Shown: positions 29,501-38,551, counted from the stretch's first letter. The stretch is 64,000 nt of DNA from Fontibacter flavus (GCF_042432905.1 NZ_JBHLWI010000038.1:68954-132953), one strand, 5' to 3'. The notes: a model not told the origin generated them from the sequence alone. Made by a program: numbers and translations.

Positions 29501-30038
29501 AGAAAAGAATTTTAGAAAAAATCTTGCCTTTGTAGAAGAATGTTTAGGGAAAGATATCCGTAAATACTTTGTTAAGGATTTCTATAAAGACCATGTGAAA
29601 CGGTATAATAAAAGACCTATCTACTGGTCTTTCTCTTCTCCTAAGGGACATTTCAATGCGTTGATTTATATGCACCGATATACACCTGACACCTTGAATC
29701 AGATATTGAATAATTACCTCAGGGAGTTTATAGAAAAACTTCAAGCACAGCGCAAGAACCTCCTCCATGTAGAAGTCACAGGAACCCCTGCTGAACAGAA
29801 TAAAGCGAGAAAGGATATCATCAAATTGGATGAAATGATAGCCGACTGCCGTCAGTACGAAACAGATATCCTGTATCCATTGGCTACAGAACGTATCTCC
29901 ATAGACTTGGATGATGGGGTTTTGGTGAACTATAATAAGTTTGGCAAGGCAGTCACCGAAGTTCAAGGTCTGAATGACAAAAAGACCAAGGATAAGGTGA
30001 AGAAGTTTGATTGGATAGATATGAGTACGATTAGGTAA
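26529..30038 (+). CDS. pglX: BREX adenine-specific DNA methyltransferase PglX (BrxX)
   Basis: 1169 residues. SAM-binding motif I is D288-QASGSGH-295 (usual DPACGSGH, here Gln and Ser), and the catalytic motif IV is N463-PPY-466. PglX methylates the inner adenine of a non-palindromic site, marking host DNA, and is needed for defence in most type 1 systems. The segment from about residue 465 to 1000 is clearly more AT-rich (25-33% GC in counted 60-base lines, against about 45% in the N-terminal part); this is where target recognition lies. The ends keep the composition of brxC and pglZ, so the centre was probably exchanged. Confidence 0.92.
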   Translation: MNTNNLKKFAQGARKKLLEQVSAKLDYVLSHDSSTLRTKTETLKRLNDELASMGKDTLVDKVAYTWFNRLVALRFMDANGFQPMGINVITPISGISPQILEEAHAGHIPEELPIRREEVMDILDGRVFSVNPDNDAYRILLVASCNQLSSIFPFLFEKINDYTELLLPDDLTSSFSIIKDILNGMSDEDCQEVEIIGWLYQFYISEKKDEVFASGEKVKKEDIPAATQLFTPRWIVEYMVQNTLGKLWLQNKPNSKLRDYMPYYIESPSAQSDDYLKVNSVEEITLLDQASGSGHILVYGFELFSKIYEEEGYASSEIPQLIIEKNLFGFEIDERAAQLAGFALMMKARFYHRRFFRKEVKPNILHFQDLKLAEEEIKPLFKDLRISISDELFHDLKTMKQATNFGSLIQPHINTKTLEETKNSFQSKVQGADIFSRPKIENLIQTLDQLILLSRKYHCVVDNPPYMGESKMNKVLGSWVRINYPKSRADLMVCFMERAEGQLLENGMVAMINLPSWMFLSSFEEFRKETIKKFQIDSLVHLGRGIFGSDFGSVTFTMKKTSGIKSDGIYRRLFKNHVKVRSVEKIESLYLDKSFGIYKINQDKFKSIAGSPIAYWASKRVQEIFSESQKLIEVGDTFQGIITGNNDLFLRLWQEVSLEKINFNAREFNGIDVDFQNWIPYNKGGKFRKWYGNQDYILNWKNKGSDLTRGKNSFSNYFFKEYMTWTYISASTIATRYFPPGFLWDVSGSGVFPKSQEDIFYFQSLIASNVGLMILKMINPTINFQVENIAVIPIIYPNTDSLKKEIINLVFENIEISKLEWDSREISWNFSTNYLVNKKVSLVEEALDLYKSFWEIKFKTLFNNEVTINRMFIEIYGLEEEVGPEIPLEDITILKEESYIENNNLTFNSFEIISQLVSYFVGCLFGRFSLNKEGLLLANQGDSLDNFFKKVGVESMSFLPDEDNIIPVLDDVWFEDDIVSRFHEFLRVSFEEKNFRKNLAFVEECLGKDIRKYFVKDFYKDHVKRYNKRPIYWSFSSPKGHFNALIYMHRYTPDTLNQILNNYLREFIEKLQAQRKNLLHVEVTGTPAEQNKARKDIIKLDEMIADCRQYETDILYPLATERISIDLDDGVLVNYNKFGKAVTEVQGLNDKKTKDKVKKFDWIDMSTIR

Positions 30039-30044
30039 GTTATC

Positions 30045-32561
30045 ATGAATAAGGTTGAAGAAAGTTTAAATAGGTTATTTTCCAAGCATCGTATCATTAC
30101 CTGGTATGATGAGGAAAAGGATTTTCAGGAGGATTTTGATTCCCTGTCTCTTTCCAATGTGGAGAAGCGGAAGGTGGGTAACAATGAGTTCTTCCTAAAG
30201 CATGAACTTTTAATCTTACATCCTACTCAGAAGTACCTGCTCTACGCTCCCTACCGAAGACCTGAAAATGAAGACAATTGGTTGTTGGATATAGAACTCA
30301 GTCATCATGTGTTCCATACCGACCAAGAGGCCATGGTCATTCAGGAATTGGATATTCCCTTGTCATTCAGAACATGGGTGAAGCGACACTTGGAGTTCTT
30401 CAAGAGTAAAGAACGGGTACAAAAACTGAAACAAAACTTAGACAAAAAGGAAACCGAAACAGGGTTGACCTTAAAGTTATTGCAGTTGGTACTGGGAGGA
30501 GAAGATGCATCCATCGATGGACTGGTGAAGTCTTATACCTTTGGATTTTTGAATGGCAAAGAAGAAAATATCAAGAAGGAGTTGACCAGATTTGGATTGA
30601 GAGAATCCTTTTGGTCATTTGTAGAAAACCAATTCAACTACAAATCTGTTAATCCATCCATATACGATTTCATTTTGGAGTCCTTCCAAAAGAGTTTTCA
30701 TCCTTTATTTGGAAAGGCACAGGTAAATAATTCAGCCAAGGTCTTACTCTCTACTTGGAAGGATACCAGGTCATTTGAGGATTCATTTAAGTTATTGGCG
30801 GATAGGGTTCAGGAGGATTTGAAAATCAAAGGACTTTTGGACAAGCATCCGATAGAAGAACTGATTCAGGAAGATGTCTTTGAGGAAGTGGATAAAAGAA
30901 TCATCAAAGAACTTGCCCAACATATCCAACATGAGACTCTTTCACAGGATAAGATAGAAAACTATATCAAGGTAAGGGAATCGAAGTTTTGGTATCCTCG
31001 ATACAGACCTTTCTATGACACCCTGTACTACGCTTCCCAATTGGTAGAATCCGTCAAGAGGAATGCGGAAATCCAAATCAGGGATTACGAAGATGGGTTC
31101 AGGCAATATACCGATAAATGGTATCGTATGGACCAGAATTACCGATTGTTCCTTCAGAATTATCGGGAAACCAATCAGAACAATGCCCTGAATGCCCTCT
31201 ATCAAAGGGTACATAAAATCTATTCCAATACATGGTTGCTAAGACTGAGTGACAAGTGGCAGGAGGTTATTGACAAGCAGAAGGAATGGTACTTTGGGGT
31301 ACATTCCCAAAAGATGTTTTTCAAAAGGGATGTTCAGTCACCTTATTTGGAGAAAAAGACGAAACTCTTTGTGGTCATTTCTGATGCCCTCAGGTATGAA
31401 TGTGGGATTTCACTCCATGAAGCCTTCCAGTCTCAGAGCAGATTTTCTTCCAAACTCGCCTACCAAATCACTGGACTTCCTTCTTACACCCAATTGGGAA
31501 TGGCTTCACTTTTACCACACAAAACCCTGAGTTTTGGAGAAGGAGATGAAATCCTAATCGATGGGAAAAGTACCAAAGGAAGTCAACCGAGAAAGAAGGT
31601 GTTGGAAGAACACTCCAAGGTAAAAGCTACAACCATATTGGCTGAAGACTTGATGAAGATTGCTTCAAGGAGTGAAGAAGCGAAGACCTTGGTTCAGGAA
31701 CATGATTTGGTCTATGTGTACCATAATAGAATTGACAAATTAGGGGATGACAAGACCCAAGAAGATAAAGTTATCGAAGCTTCAAAGGATGAAATTAATT
31801 TCCTGATGGAAGTGGTCAAAAAGATTACCAATATGAATGGGAATCATGTGGTGATTACCGCTGACCATGGATTTATCTATCAGAATGAGGTATTGGAAGA
31901 AAGTGACTTTTCCGATGCAAATGTACAAGGAGAAGTCATAAGAGATAACAGGAGATTTGTATTGGGTAGAAATCTTACCTTCAACAACAATGTAGTGAAG
32001 TTTACAGCGGAATCTCTCAGCATCAAATCCGATGATGTGGATGTACTAATTCCGAAAGGTATCAACCGACTCCGAAAACAAGGTAGTGGAAGTAGGTATG
32101 TACATGGTGGAGCTACTCTTCAGGAGGTAGTGGTGCCAGTATTATTTGTAGCAAAGAAACGGGTGGATACCGTTTCAAAAGTGGAAATCGATGTCCTGAA
32201 CAAGACCAATAATCGGATTACCACAAATATCCATACCATCAAATTCTATCAAGAACAACCTGTTTCGGAGACTGTGATTGCAAGGAGTATCAAGTCTTAT
32301 TTTGCCATCATTGATGGAGATGAATCCAAAAAGAAGGTAATCAGTGATGTGATAGCCCATACCTTTGATTCCGAATCCAAGAGAGCCGAAGAACGGGAAG
32401 TGGTGAAAAAATTTACCCTTTCCACCAAAGAAAAGTCAAATGCCAATACCTTTTTGGTCATTGAAGAGAAGGTAGAAGGGACTAACAAGTGGAACATGAT
32501 TGCCAAGTATCCATACACTTTGAAGATAGGAATGGACAATGATTTTGATGACTTCTTATAA
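30045..32561 (+). CDS. pglZ: BREX alkaline-phosphatase-like protein PglZ (BrxZ)
   Basis: 838 residues, typical of type 1 PglZ. The PglZ domain carries the metal-binding segments VVISDALRYECG (D447) and VVITADHGFIYQ (D607, H608), and EHDLVYVYHNRIDKLGD between them. The domain is of the alkaline phosphatase superfamily; PglZ is needed for both methylation and defence and can act as a nuclease in related systems. It starts 6 bp after pglX. No truncation. Confidence 0.92.
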   Translation: MNKVEESLNRLFSKHRIITWYDEEKDFQEDFDSLSLSNVEKRKVGNNEFFLKHELLILHPTQKYLLYAPYRRPENEDNWLLDIELSHHVFHTDQEAMVIQELDIPLSFRTWVKRHLEFFKSKERVQKLKQNLDKKETETGLTLKLLQLVLGGEDASIDGLVKSYTFGFLNGKEENIKKELTRFGLRESFWSFVENQFNYKSVNPSIYDFILESFQKSFHPLFGKAQVNNSAKVLLSTWKDTRSFEDSFKLLADRVQEDLKIKGLLDKHPIEELIQEDVFEEVDKRIIKELAQHIQHETLSQDKIENYIKVRESKFWYPRYRPFYDTLYYASQLVESVKRNAEIQIRDYEDGFRQYTDKWYRMDQNYRLFLQNYRETNQNNALNALYQRVHKIYSNTWLLRLSDKWQEVIDKQKEWYFGVHSQKMFFKRDVQSPYLEKKTKLFVVISDALRYECGISLHEAFQSQSRFSSKLAYQITGLPSYTQLGMASLLPHKTLSFGEGDEILIDGKSTKGSQPRKKVLEEHSKVKATTILAEDLMKIASRSEEAKTLVQEHDLVYVYHNRIDKLGDDKTQEDKVIEASKDEINFLMEVVKKITNMNGNHVVITADHGFIYQNEVLEESDFSDANVQGEVIRDNRRFVLGRNLTFNNNVVKFTAESLSIKSDDVDVLIPKGINRLRKQGSGSRYVHGGATLQEVVVPVLFVAKKRVDTVSKVEIDVLNKTNNRITTNIHTIKFYQEQPVSETVIARSIKSYFAIIDGDESKKKVISDVIAHTFDSESKRAEEREVVKKFTLSTKEKSNANTFLVIEEKVEGTNKWNMIAKYPYTLKIGMDNDFDDFL

Positions 32562-32573
32562 TTAAAATGAAGT

Positions 32574-34598
32574 ATGAAGGAACTAGATGTTTTGATTAAC
32601 AGACATTTTGGGGGAAAAGTAGTCCGTAAGGATTTGACCAGTCAGGTGAAGGGAAACGCCAGTGTTCCGACATTTGTCTTGGAATACCTATTAGGTCAAT
32701 ATTGTGCCACAGACGATGAAGAAACCATCCAACAAGGTATCGAAACGACCAAACAAATTATTGCCAAACACTTTGTTCATAGAGATGAAGCTCAGGTCAT
32801 CAAGTCAACCATACGGGAGAAAGGTTCACACAGAATCATAGACAAACTCTCAGTCAAACTCAATGACAAGGAAGACAGGTATGAAGCCAGTTTTGCCAAT
32901 TTGGGTTTGAACAAAGTTCCTGTAAGAGATGAATTAGTCAAACAATACCCCAAATTGTTATCCGAGGGTGTTTGGTCATTGGTGACCATTGCCTATGTTC
33001 CTTCTGAAGAAAGAAATACACTCCCATGGGTGATTGAGTCCATCAAATTGATTCAGGTATCAAGAGCCGATTTAGATGAATACAAAGTACTCAGAAGTCA
33101 GTTTACCAAGGATGAATGGGTGGACTTGTTGATGCAATCCATAGGATTGAATCCTGACGAATTTACCTTTAGGTCCAAATTGATGGCACTGACCAGACTG
33201 GTTCCATTTGCAGAAAACAACTATAACCTGATAGAACTTGGACCCAAAGGAACAGGGAAATCCCATGTCTTTTCCGAATTGTCACCCCATGGTATCCTGA
33301 TATCCGGTGGTGAAGTATCCAAGGCAAAACTATTCGTCAACAACTCCAATGGAGAGATTGGATTGGTGGGATATTGGGATGTGGTAGCCTATGATGAGTT
33401 TGCAGGAAAGACCAAAAAGGCGGACAGAGGATTGGTGGACATCATGAAAAACTACATGGCCAACAAATCCTTCTCCAGAGGAACCAATGTCTATCAAGCA
33501 GAAGCATCCATGGTATTTGTGGGAAATACAGACCATTCCGTTCCCCACATGTTGACCCATACGGACTTGTTTGATGCCTTACCAAAGGACTATTACGATA
33601 CCGCATTTTTGGATAGAATCCATTGCTACCTTCCTGGTTGGGAGGTGAAGAAGTTGAGGAATGAAATGTTCACTTCCGATTATGGATTCATTGTAGACTA
33701 CTTGGCTGAAATCCTGAAACAACTTCGAAAAGAAGACCATTCTCAGGACTATAAGCCTTACTATGAACTTTCATCGACCATAACCACAAGAGATAAAACC
33801 GCAATTGAGAAGACCTTTTCAGGTTTGGTCAAGGTTATCTATCCCCATGGAGTAATGGACCCTAAAGAAATCAAGGAATTGCTTGATTTTGCTATAGAAG
33901 GAAGAAAACGGGTCAAAGACCAACTTCGAAAAATGGACGAGACCTTCAATGATGAGGTGGTCAATTTTGAGTACACAACTGATAATGGGAAGGTCTTCAA
34001 GGTACAGACTTTGGAGGTTTTGGAATACGGAGACCCAAAATTGGGGATAGAAAAACAGGAGGAAGTCAAGGAAGAAGAACAGGAAGAGGCAAACACCTCC
34101 GTAGACCCCCAAAAGAAGGTCTTGGCAGGATTCCATCGTGTCATAAGGGATAATCAGACCAATGTGAGTTATAAAGGTCTATTTGGGGATTATTTGGCGG
34201 GTGCAACCCATGTCATTCTCAAAGACCCCTACATTCGATTACCCTATCAAATGAGGAACTTCATAGAGTTCTGCCGATTGATATCAGAACTAAAAGAAGA
34301 AGACCAAGAGGTCAGAATTCATTTGGTCACCAATAACAATGAAGAATACTTGGAAAACGCTAAAGGAGCCTTTGGAGAGCTGATTGATAGTTTGGCACCC
34401 ATAGGGATAGACCTATCCTACGAATTCAGCGACATCCAACATGATAGAAGTATCGAACTCAACAACGGATGGAAAATCATCCTTGGAAGAGGATTAGATA
34501 TCTGGCAAAAGACAGGAGGTAGGTACGATATCGCTGAGTACTATCAGGAGAAGCGGATTTGTAAGGAGTTTGAGGTGACTGTGGTGGAGAATTCATAA
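32574..34598 (+). CDS. brxL: BREX Lon-like AAA+ protein BrxL
   Basis: 674 residues, the standard length. The P-loop is G223-PKGTGK-S230 (LIELGPKGTGKSHVFSELSP), with AYDEFAGK as a Walker B-like segment and VFVGNTDHSVPHML as sensor 1. The C-terminal part, after a Glu-rich linker (EKQEEVKEEEQEEANT), has the Lon-like fold with VSYKGLFGDYLAGATHVIL. BrxL is a hexameric DNA-binding ATPase required for phage exclusion but usually not for host methylation. It closes the BREX core; a RES gene follows after 4 bp. Confidence 0.93.
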   Translation: MKELDVLINRHFGGKVVRKDLTSQVKGNASVPTFVLEYLLGQYCATDDEETIQQGIETTKQIIAKHFVHRDEAQVIKSTIREKGSHRIIDKLSVKLNDKEDRYEASFANLGLNKVPVRDELVKQYPKLLSEGVWSLVTIAYVPSEERNTLPWVIESIKLIQVSRADLDEYKVLRSQFTKDEWVDLLMQSIGLNPDEFTFRSKLMALTRLVPFAENNYNLIELGPKGTGKSHVFSELSPHGILISGGEVSKAKLFVNNSNGEIGLVGYWDVVAYDEFAGKTKKADRGLVDIMKNYMANKSFSRGTNVYQAEASMVFVGNTDHSVPHMLTHTDLFDALPKDYYDTAFLDRIHCYLPGWEVKKLRNEMFTSDYGFIVDYLAEILKQLRKEDHSQDYKPYYELSSTITTRDKTAIEKTFSGLVKVIYPHGVMDPKEIKELLDFAIEGRKRVKDQLRKMDETFNDEVVNFEYTTDNGKVFKVQTLEVLEYGDPKLGIEKQEEVKEEEQEEANTSVDPQKKVLAGFHRVIRDNQTNVSYKGLFGDYLAGATHVILKDPYIRLPYQMRNFIEFCRLISELKEEDQEVRIHLVTNNNEEYLENAKGAFGELIDSLAPIGIDLSYEFSDIQHDRSIELNNGWKIILGRGLDIWQKTGGRYDIAEYYQEKRICKEFEVTVVENS

Positions 34599-34602
34599 AA
34601 TC

Positions 34603-35835
34603 ATGGGAGACTTTCTTCAGGATATAGAACCTTTAAAATATCGGGACTTTATTGTTTGTGATAAACATGTTCATGATGAGGACTTAAAAAGTTTTATTCG
34701 AAGTAAGGGGAGACAATTTGGTGAATGTTCAATTTGCGGTGAAAACTATCAAGATTGGTCATTTGACACCCCTTTTTTAATTGATTTTACATCACTTTTT
34801 AAAACCATCAATAATTGCATAAATACAACTTATGGATATTTAGAAGAAATTCTACCTTACGATAGTGAATCAGGAGAATGGATTGGCTTACATTGGTCAA
34901 CCTGGGAATTAATTAATGAAGAAATTGAAATACAATGCGATGAAGCGTTGGTTGATATGATTATTAAAGCGTTAGGAGAAGATAATTTTTGGGCAGAAAC
35001 TGGAGAACATGAAGAAAGTGAATTCCTTATTTACACTTGGGAAACATTTTCAGATTTGGTTAAAAATAAAATCAGGTATCTTTTTTATGATTTTGAAGAC
35101 AAAGAAAATTATAGAAGTTTAAGTAGGCCTGTTAAAATTTTAGAAGAGATTGGAAATTATATTTCTGGGCATAAAATGTTCGTAAGATTTCCATTGAATG
35201 AGGACTTATTTAATCAATCTCCGCTTTTATATAGAGCGAGACAACATAGTGACATCAAAGAGGTCACATCTTCAGAAAACATTTGTTCTCCGCCCCCTCA
35301 GCATGCCAAGTCCAATAGGTTTAGTCCTGAGGGTATCTCAATGTTTTATGGAGGGGAGTGCCCAATTACTGCAATAAAAGAAGTATTGGAAGAAAGAAAA
35401 TCAGAGGATTTTTTAAGTGTTGCTGAATTTACGTGCAATAAACCTCTCACTTTGGTTGATTTAAGAAATCCAAAAACCTTTGGTTTTTTTGATGAAAATA
35501 ATATCCATAATAGGCAGGCTTCTATTTTCATTAAAAGGTTCGTGGAAGAAATAACAAAACCTGTAGACTACAGAAAACAAAAGGATAGTATTGAATATAT
35601 TCCCTCTCAAATCATAACCGAATATTTCAGATATGTTCTTACTAAAAAAGGACATAGGATTGATGGTATAGTTTATAGAAGCTCTAAAAATCCTGGAAAA
35701 AATTGTTTTGTGATTTTTGCAGACTCAGATTCATGTGCTGAAGAAGGTAGTCATCAGGATAACCACCTACTTCTAATGAAGAAGGATTCCATAAAAACTC
35801 AAAAAGTAGAAGATTATTTAAGAATCAATTCCTAA
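34603..35835 (+). CDS. RES-domain protein (HEPN/RES type), putative NAD+-degrading toxin
   Basis: 410 residues. The N-terminal 190 residues look like the HEPN/RES leader with a CSICGENYQDW Cys pair and many acidic helices. The RES domain starts near 205: LLYRARQH (R211), NRFSPEGISMFYGGECPITAIKEVLEE (Y249, E252) and later DGIVYRSSKNPGKNCFVIF. RES toxins such as MbcT break down NAD+. No Xre-type antitoxin lies beside it. It begins 4 bp after brxL, so it is translated from the BREX message, but its base composition is more AT-rich than brxL. It could act as an abortive back-up to BREX. Confidence 0.75.
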   Translation: MGDFLQDIEPLKYRDFIVCDKHVHDEDLKSFIRSKGRQFGECSICGENYQDWSFDTPFLIDFTSLFKTINNCINTTYGYLEEILPYDSESGEWIGLHWSTWELINEEIEIQCDEALVDMIIKALGEDNFWAETGEHEESEFLIYTWETFSDLVKNKIRYLFYDFEDKENYRSLSRPVKILEEIGNYISGHKMFVRFPLNEDLFNQSPLLYRARQHSDIKEVTSSENICSPPPQHAKSNRFSPEGISMFYGGECPITAIKEVLEERKSEDFLSVAEFTCNKPLTLVDLRNPKTFGFFDENNIHNRQASIFIKRFVEEITKPVDYRKQKDSIEYIPSQIITEYFRYVLTKKGHRIDGIVYRSSKNPGKNCFVIFADSDSCAEEGSHQDNHLLLMKKDSIKTQKVEDYLRINS

Positions 35836-35905
35836 ATTTTATTAGCTGATTTACAGCATATTAAAATTTTTTCATATAATTTTTTAAAAATGTTGTGAAA
35901 ATCCC

Positions 35906-35936
35906 TTGCATAACATTTTTGTTGTTCCTAGATTTG
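35906..35936 (+). promoter_or_regulatory. Bacteroidota promoter of the 207-residue gene
   Basis: TTG at 35906-35908 and TAGATTTG at 35929-35936 match the Bacteroidota -33/-7 consensus with a 20-bp spacer; the start codon is 22 bp downstream. An inverted repeat GTTG-N15-CAAC (35921-35943) covers the -7 box, the place for a repressor. Confidence 0.65.
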
Positions 35937-35943
35937 TAACAAC
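35921..35943. promoter_or_regulatory. GTTG-N15-CAAC operator-like site 1
   Basis: A 23-bp inverted repeat over the -7 box of the promoter. The same geometry recurs at 36605-36627 and 36701-36723. Confidence 0.5.
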
Positions 35944-35958
35944 AAAATAATAGGAATC

Positions 35959-36582
35959 ATGGATTTACTAATTGAAGTCACGAATACACCAGTCATCGAA
36001 TGTTTACTCCTTCTCCTTTTGACTGGAGATGAGGGTAAAAAAATTGATTGGAATAACAGCCTAATCAAAGATTATATGACACAATATATGGAGTTGAAAG
36101 AGAAGGCTATGGCCAATGAATTCATTCAACTGGTTTTACAAAATGATTTTAAAAAGGAGGTTATTGAGGATAAGTCTTTAACCCATCTTCATATTAGGTT
36201 GGAAAAATTAAAAAAGAAACTCCTAAAGATTTATTTCACTTCATTAAAGAAGGATACTGAATTGTACAAAGATTATGAGTATATCGGTGACTTTAGTTCT
36301 CTAGTTTCCAAGCACTTTCTTCAAATGGAAAAACTGAAATTGGTGATTCAACCGGATATCCAAATCGCTACTAGTGTTCACTCCAAATCAAAAATCACTT
36401 ACCTAACTGCTAGGGGATTTTGGTTAAACGAAAAAGGAAATAGAGAAAGAAAATATGTCAAATCTCTTGGTAGGTTGGATGAATTTGAAGGAGGTAAAAA
36501 AGACCCTCAGGTTTTGAAACTTGGAATAGAAAAAATACGAGAAGAAAGTCTCAAAGAGTACAACCAACAATACCCGGATTAG
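35959..36582 (+). CDS. Unknown 207-residue island protein
   Basis: I do not recognise it. Residues 1-110 are helical (IECLLLLLLTGDEGKKIDWNN, LHIRLEKLKKKLLKIYFTSL); the C-terminal half is basic with a beta strand, SKITYLTARGFWLNEKGNRERKYVKSLGRLDEF, which could bind nucleic acid. It has its own promoter and an operator-like repeat, and a terminator after the stop. It lies between the BREX-RES unit and the ParB-methyltransferase gene, both on the same strand. Function unknown. Confidence 0.5.
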   Translation: MDLLIEVTNTPVIECLLLLLLTGDEGKKIDWNNSLIKDYMTQYMELKEKAMANEFIQLVLQNDFKKEVIEDKSLTHLHIRLEKLKKKLLKIYFTSLKKDTELYKDYEYIGDFSSLVSKHFLQMEKLKLVIQPDIQIATSVHSKSKITYLTARGFWLNEKGNRERKYVKSLGRLDEFEGGKKDPQVLKLGIEKIREESLKEYNQQYPD

Positions 36583-36595
36583 TGGGTTTTTTTTT
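36571..36595 (+). terminator. Terminator of the 207-residue gene
   Basis: ACCC and GGGT around the stop codon form a short stem followed by nine T. The stem is weak (4-5 bp), the T run is good. Confidence 0.5.
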
Positions 36596-36604
36596 GAAAA
36601 CCTT

Positions 36605-36627
36605 GTTGACCTTAAAAAACTCACAAC
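36605..36627. promoter_or_regulatory. GTTG-N15-CAAC operator-like site 2
   Basis: GTTGACCTTA...CACAAC, just after the terminator of the 207-residue gene. Same 15-bp spacing as sites 1 and 3. Confidence 0.45.
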
Positions 36628-36700
36628 AATCTCAATAAATCAATTATATAAACAATTCTAGGGGTAAAAATACCTCTACAGGGATTCCTATGCTTATTCG

Positions 36701-36723
36701 GTTGACCTGAAAAAAGTAACAAC
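36701..36723. promoter_or_regulatory. GTTG-N15-CAAC operator-like site 3
   Basis: GTTGACCTGA...TAACAAC, 26 bp before the ParB-methyltransferase start. Sites 2 and 3 share GTTGACCT and a run of A. Confidence 0.5.
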
Positions 36724-36749
36724 ATCCAAATAAACTAAAGTTAAAAATC

Positions 36750-38549
36750 ATGTACAAACCAAAAAAGAAAGATACCCACGAGGTGTCCATTCCTACTATC
36801 AAAGTAGAAGAGGTGTCTGAAAAGAACCTAAGTGAATTGAAGAACTCTCAATTTTCTTGTACAAAGATGATTGATGATTATGGTTACAGGTCAGCACCTG
36901 TGATTCAACAGAAGTTTCCTGAGAATCTGGACCCAACGAAATTGAGACCAGTGAAATTCAGACCTGTTTATGATGTTTCAATTGACAAGGTAAAAATCCA
37001 CCATTCTGCTGGGTTGACTTACATCAAGAAAAACCTTAATAGTCTAAAGTTTACCATTGAAAAATTTGGTCAAATAGACCCGATTGCTGTGGTCAAAAAA
37101 GGAGATTTCTATTTTGTCTTTGATGGGATTTCAAGATTGAAAGTAGCTCAGGAATTAGGTTGGGAAAAAATCAGGATTGAGGTATTTAACTACTCTGACG
37201 ATGAATTAGGTGATATTCATATCATCAAGAATGTAAAGACCAAAAGGTCTATACAAGAACAAATTCAAAAGGCAAAATTCATACTTGGGATTTTGGGAAA
37301 ATCTCAGGGTAAAAAGAGAAAGTCTGTAGTAGGTCTAGATTTGACTGAGAATGATTATGGGTTTGCCGGTAAAGACAGGTATCAAATTGCTTGTGCCATT
37401 CTTGGACTTGATTTCTGTTCATCAACCCTCAGGAAATTGATAGAAATAAGTGATTTCGAGGAGAATGGGAATGAAGAAGTTAAGGGACTTGGACTAATTG
37501 ATAAGATTGAGAACAAAGGAATGTCCATTTCCAATGCCTTCAACCTGATGAAAATATATAAGGAGTCAGTTAAGGAGAGACAAGAAGAAACTTCAATCAT
37601 GAAGTCATTGGATGCAGGATATAATAACAGATATCTTCTTTTCAATAAATCATGTGAAGACTTATCGGACCTAGAAAAAAAAATAATTCAATTGATAATT
37701 TTTTCTCCTCCTTACTTCAATATGAGAATTTACCCTGAAGGTGTTTCTCCTGCTGATATTCCTTTTGGTTTGGAATCTAATCCTGATGAATATGTAAAAA
37801 GAAGTATTGAGTTCTACAGGGGGTTCAAAAGAGTCCTGAAAGATGATGGTTCACTCTTTATCAACGTTGCAGAATCATATAAAAATGGGGTGAGTTCACT
37901 TACAGTCAGCAAACTTATAATCGCAATGGTTGAAGATGGATGGCACTTAGTTCAGACCATCAAGTGGAAAAAAACCAATGCGAAACCACAAGGAAATATC
38001 AAACGGTTAAGACCAGTAACGGAGGAAATTCTTCACTTCGTCAAAAACCCAAAAAACTTCAAATTCAAAGAGCTTGTCTTTTGGTCTGAAGATGAAAATA
38101 TCACGGTCCAAACTGGATGTAATGATGAGATTTCAGGAGATAAAAAATCAAAAAAACCTAAGTTCTCTCTTAAAAGACCAAGAGTTTCATTAACTGACTT
38201 TTTAGAAAGTCAAAAAGTACAGGGTATCATCGAGGGTTCGATTTTCAATTGGTCAAAATTGAAAAAAATTGACCCAAACTACATTCATGTTGCTCCTTCA
38301 CCGGATTACCTCGCCATCATCCCGATTTTGATGACGACTGACCCGGGAGACATTGTAATGGATGCATTTTCAGGAAGTGGGACCTTTTTAGATACTGCAA
38401 TTAGACTTGGGAGAAATGGGGTCGGTTATGATACCGACCCAAAGTCCATCGAATTTTCTAAAAAACGTCTTAATCATGCCTTAGAAGAGGAAATTCCAGG
38501 TGAAGAATTACACAGGATTGAAAATCAATATTTTAAAAACGCAGCCTAA
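36750..38549 (+). CDS. ParB-like domain fused to a beta-class DNA methyltransferase
   Basis: 599 residues. Residues about 75-190 form a ParB/sulfiredoxin-like domain: VYDVSIDKVKIHHSAGLTYIKKN, FGQIDPIAVVKKGDFYFVFDGISRLKVAQELGW. The methyltransferase has motif IV S319-PPY first and the SAM site D538-AFSGSGTF last, the beta-class order of N4-cytosine or N6-adenine enzymes. Such ParB fusions are common on phages and integrative elements. There is no matching restriction gene alongside, so it may be an orphan that masks the element from restriction. The next gene starts 3 bp later. Confidence 0.8.
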   Translation: MYKPKKKDTHEVSIPTIKVEEVSEKNLSELKNSQFSCTKMIDDYGYRSAPVIQQKFPENLDPTKLRPVKFRPVYDVSIDKVKIHHSAGLTYIKKNLNSLKFTIEKFGQIDPIAVVKKGDFYFVFDGISRLKVAQELGWEKIRIEVFNYSDDELGDIHIIKNVKTKRSIQEQIQKAKFILGILGKSQGKKRKSVVGLDLTENDYGFAGKDRYQIACAILGLDFCSSTLRKLIEISDFEENGNEEVKGLGLIDKIENKGMSISNAFNLMKIYKESVKERQEETSIMKSLDAGYNNRYLLFNKSCEDLSDLEKKIIQLIIFSPPYFNMRIYPEGVSPADIPFGLESNPDEYVKRSIEFYRGFKRVLKDDGSLFINVAESYKNGVSSLTVSKLIIAMVEDGWHLVQTIKWKKTNAKPQGNIKRLRPVTEEILHFVKNPKNFKFKELVFWSEDENITVQTGCNDEISGDKKSKKPKFSLKRPRVSLTDFLESQKVQGIIEGSIFNWSKLKKIDPNYIHVAPSPDYLAIIPILMTTDPGDIVMDAFSGSGTFLDTAIRLGRNGVGYDTDPKSIEFSKKRLNHALEEEIPGEELHRIENQYFKNAA

Positions 38550-38551
38550 AA

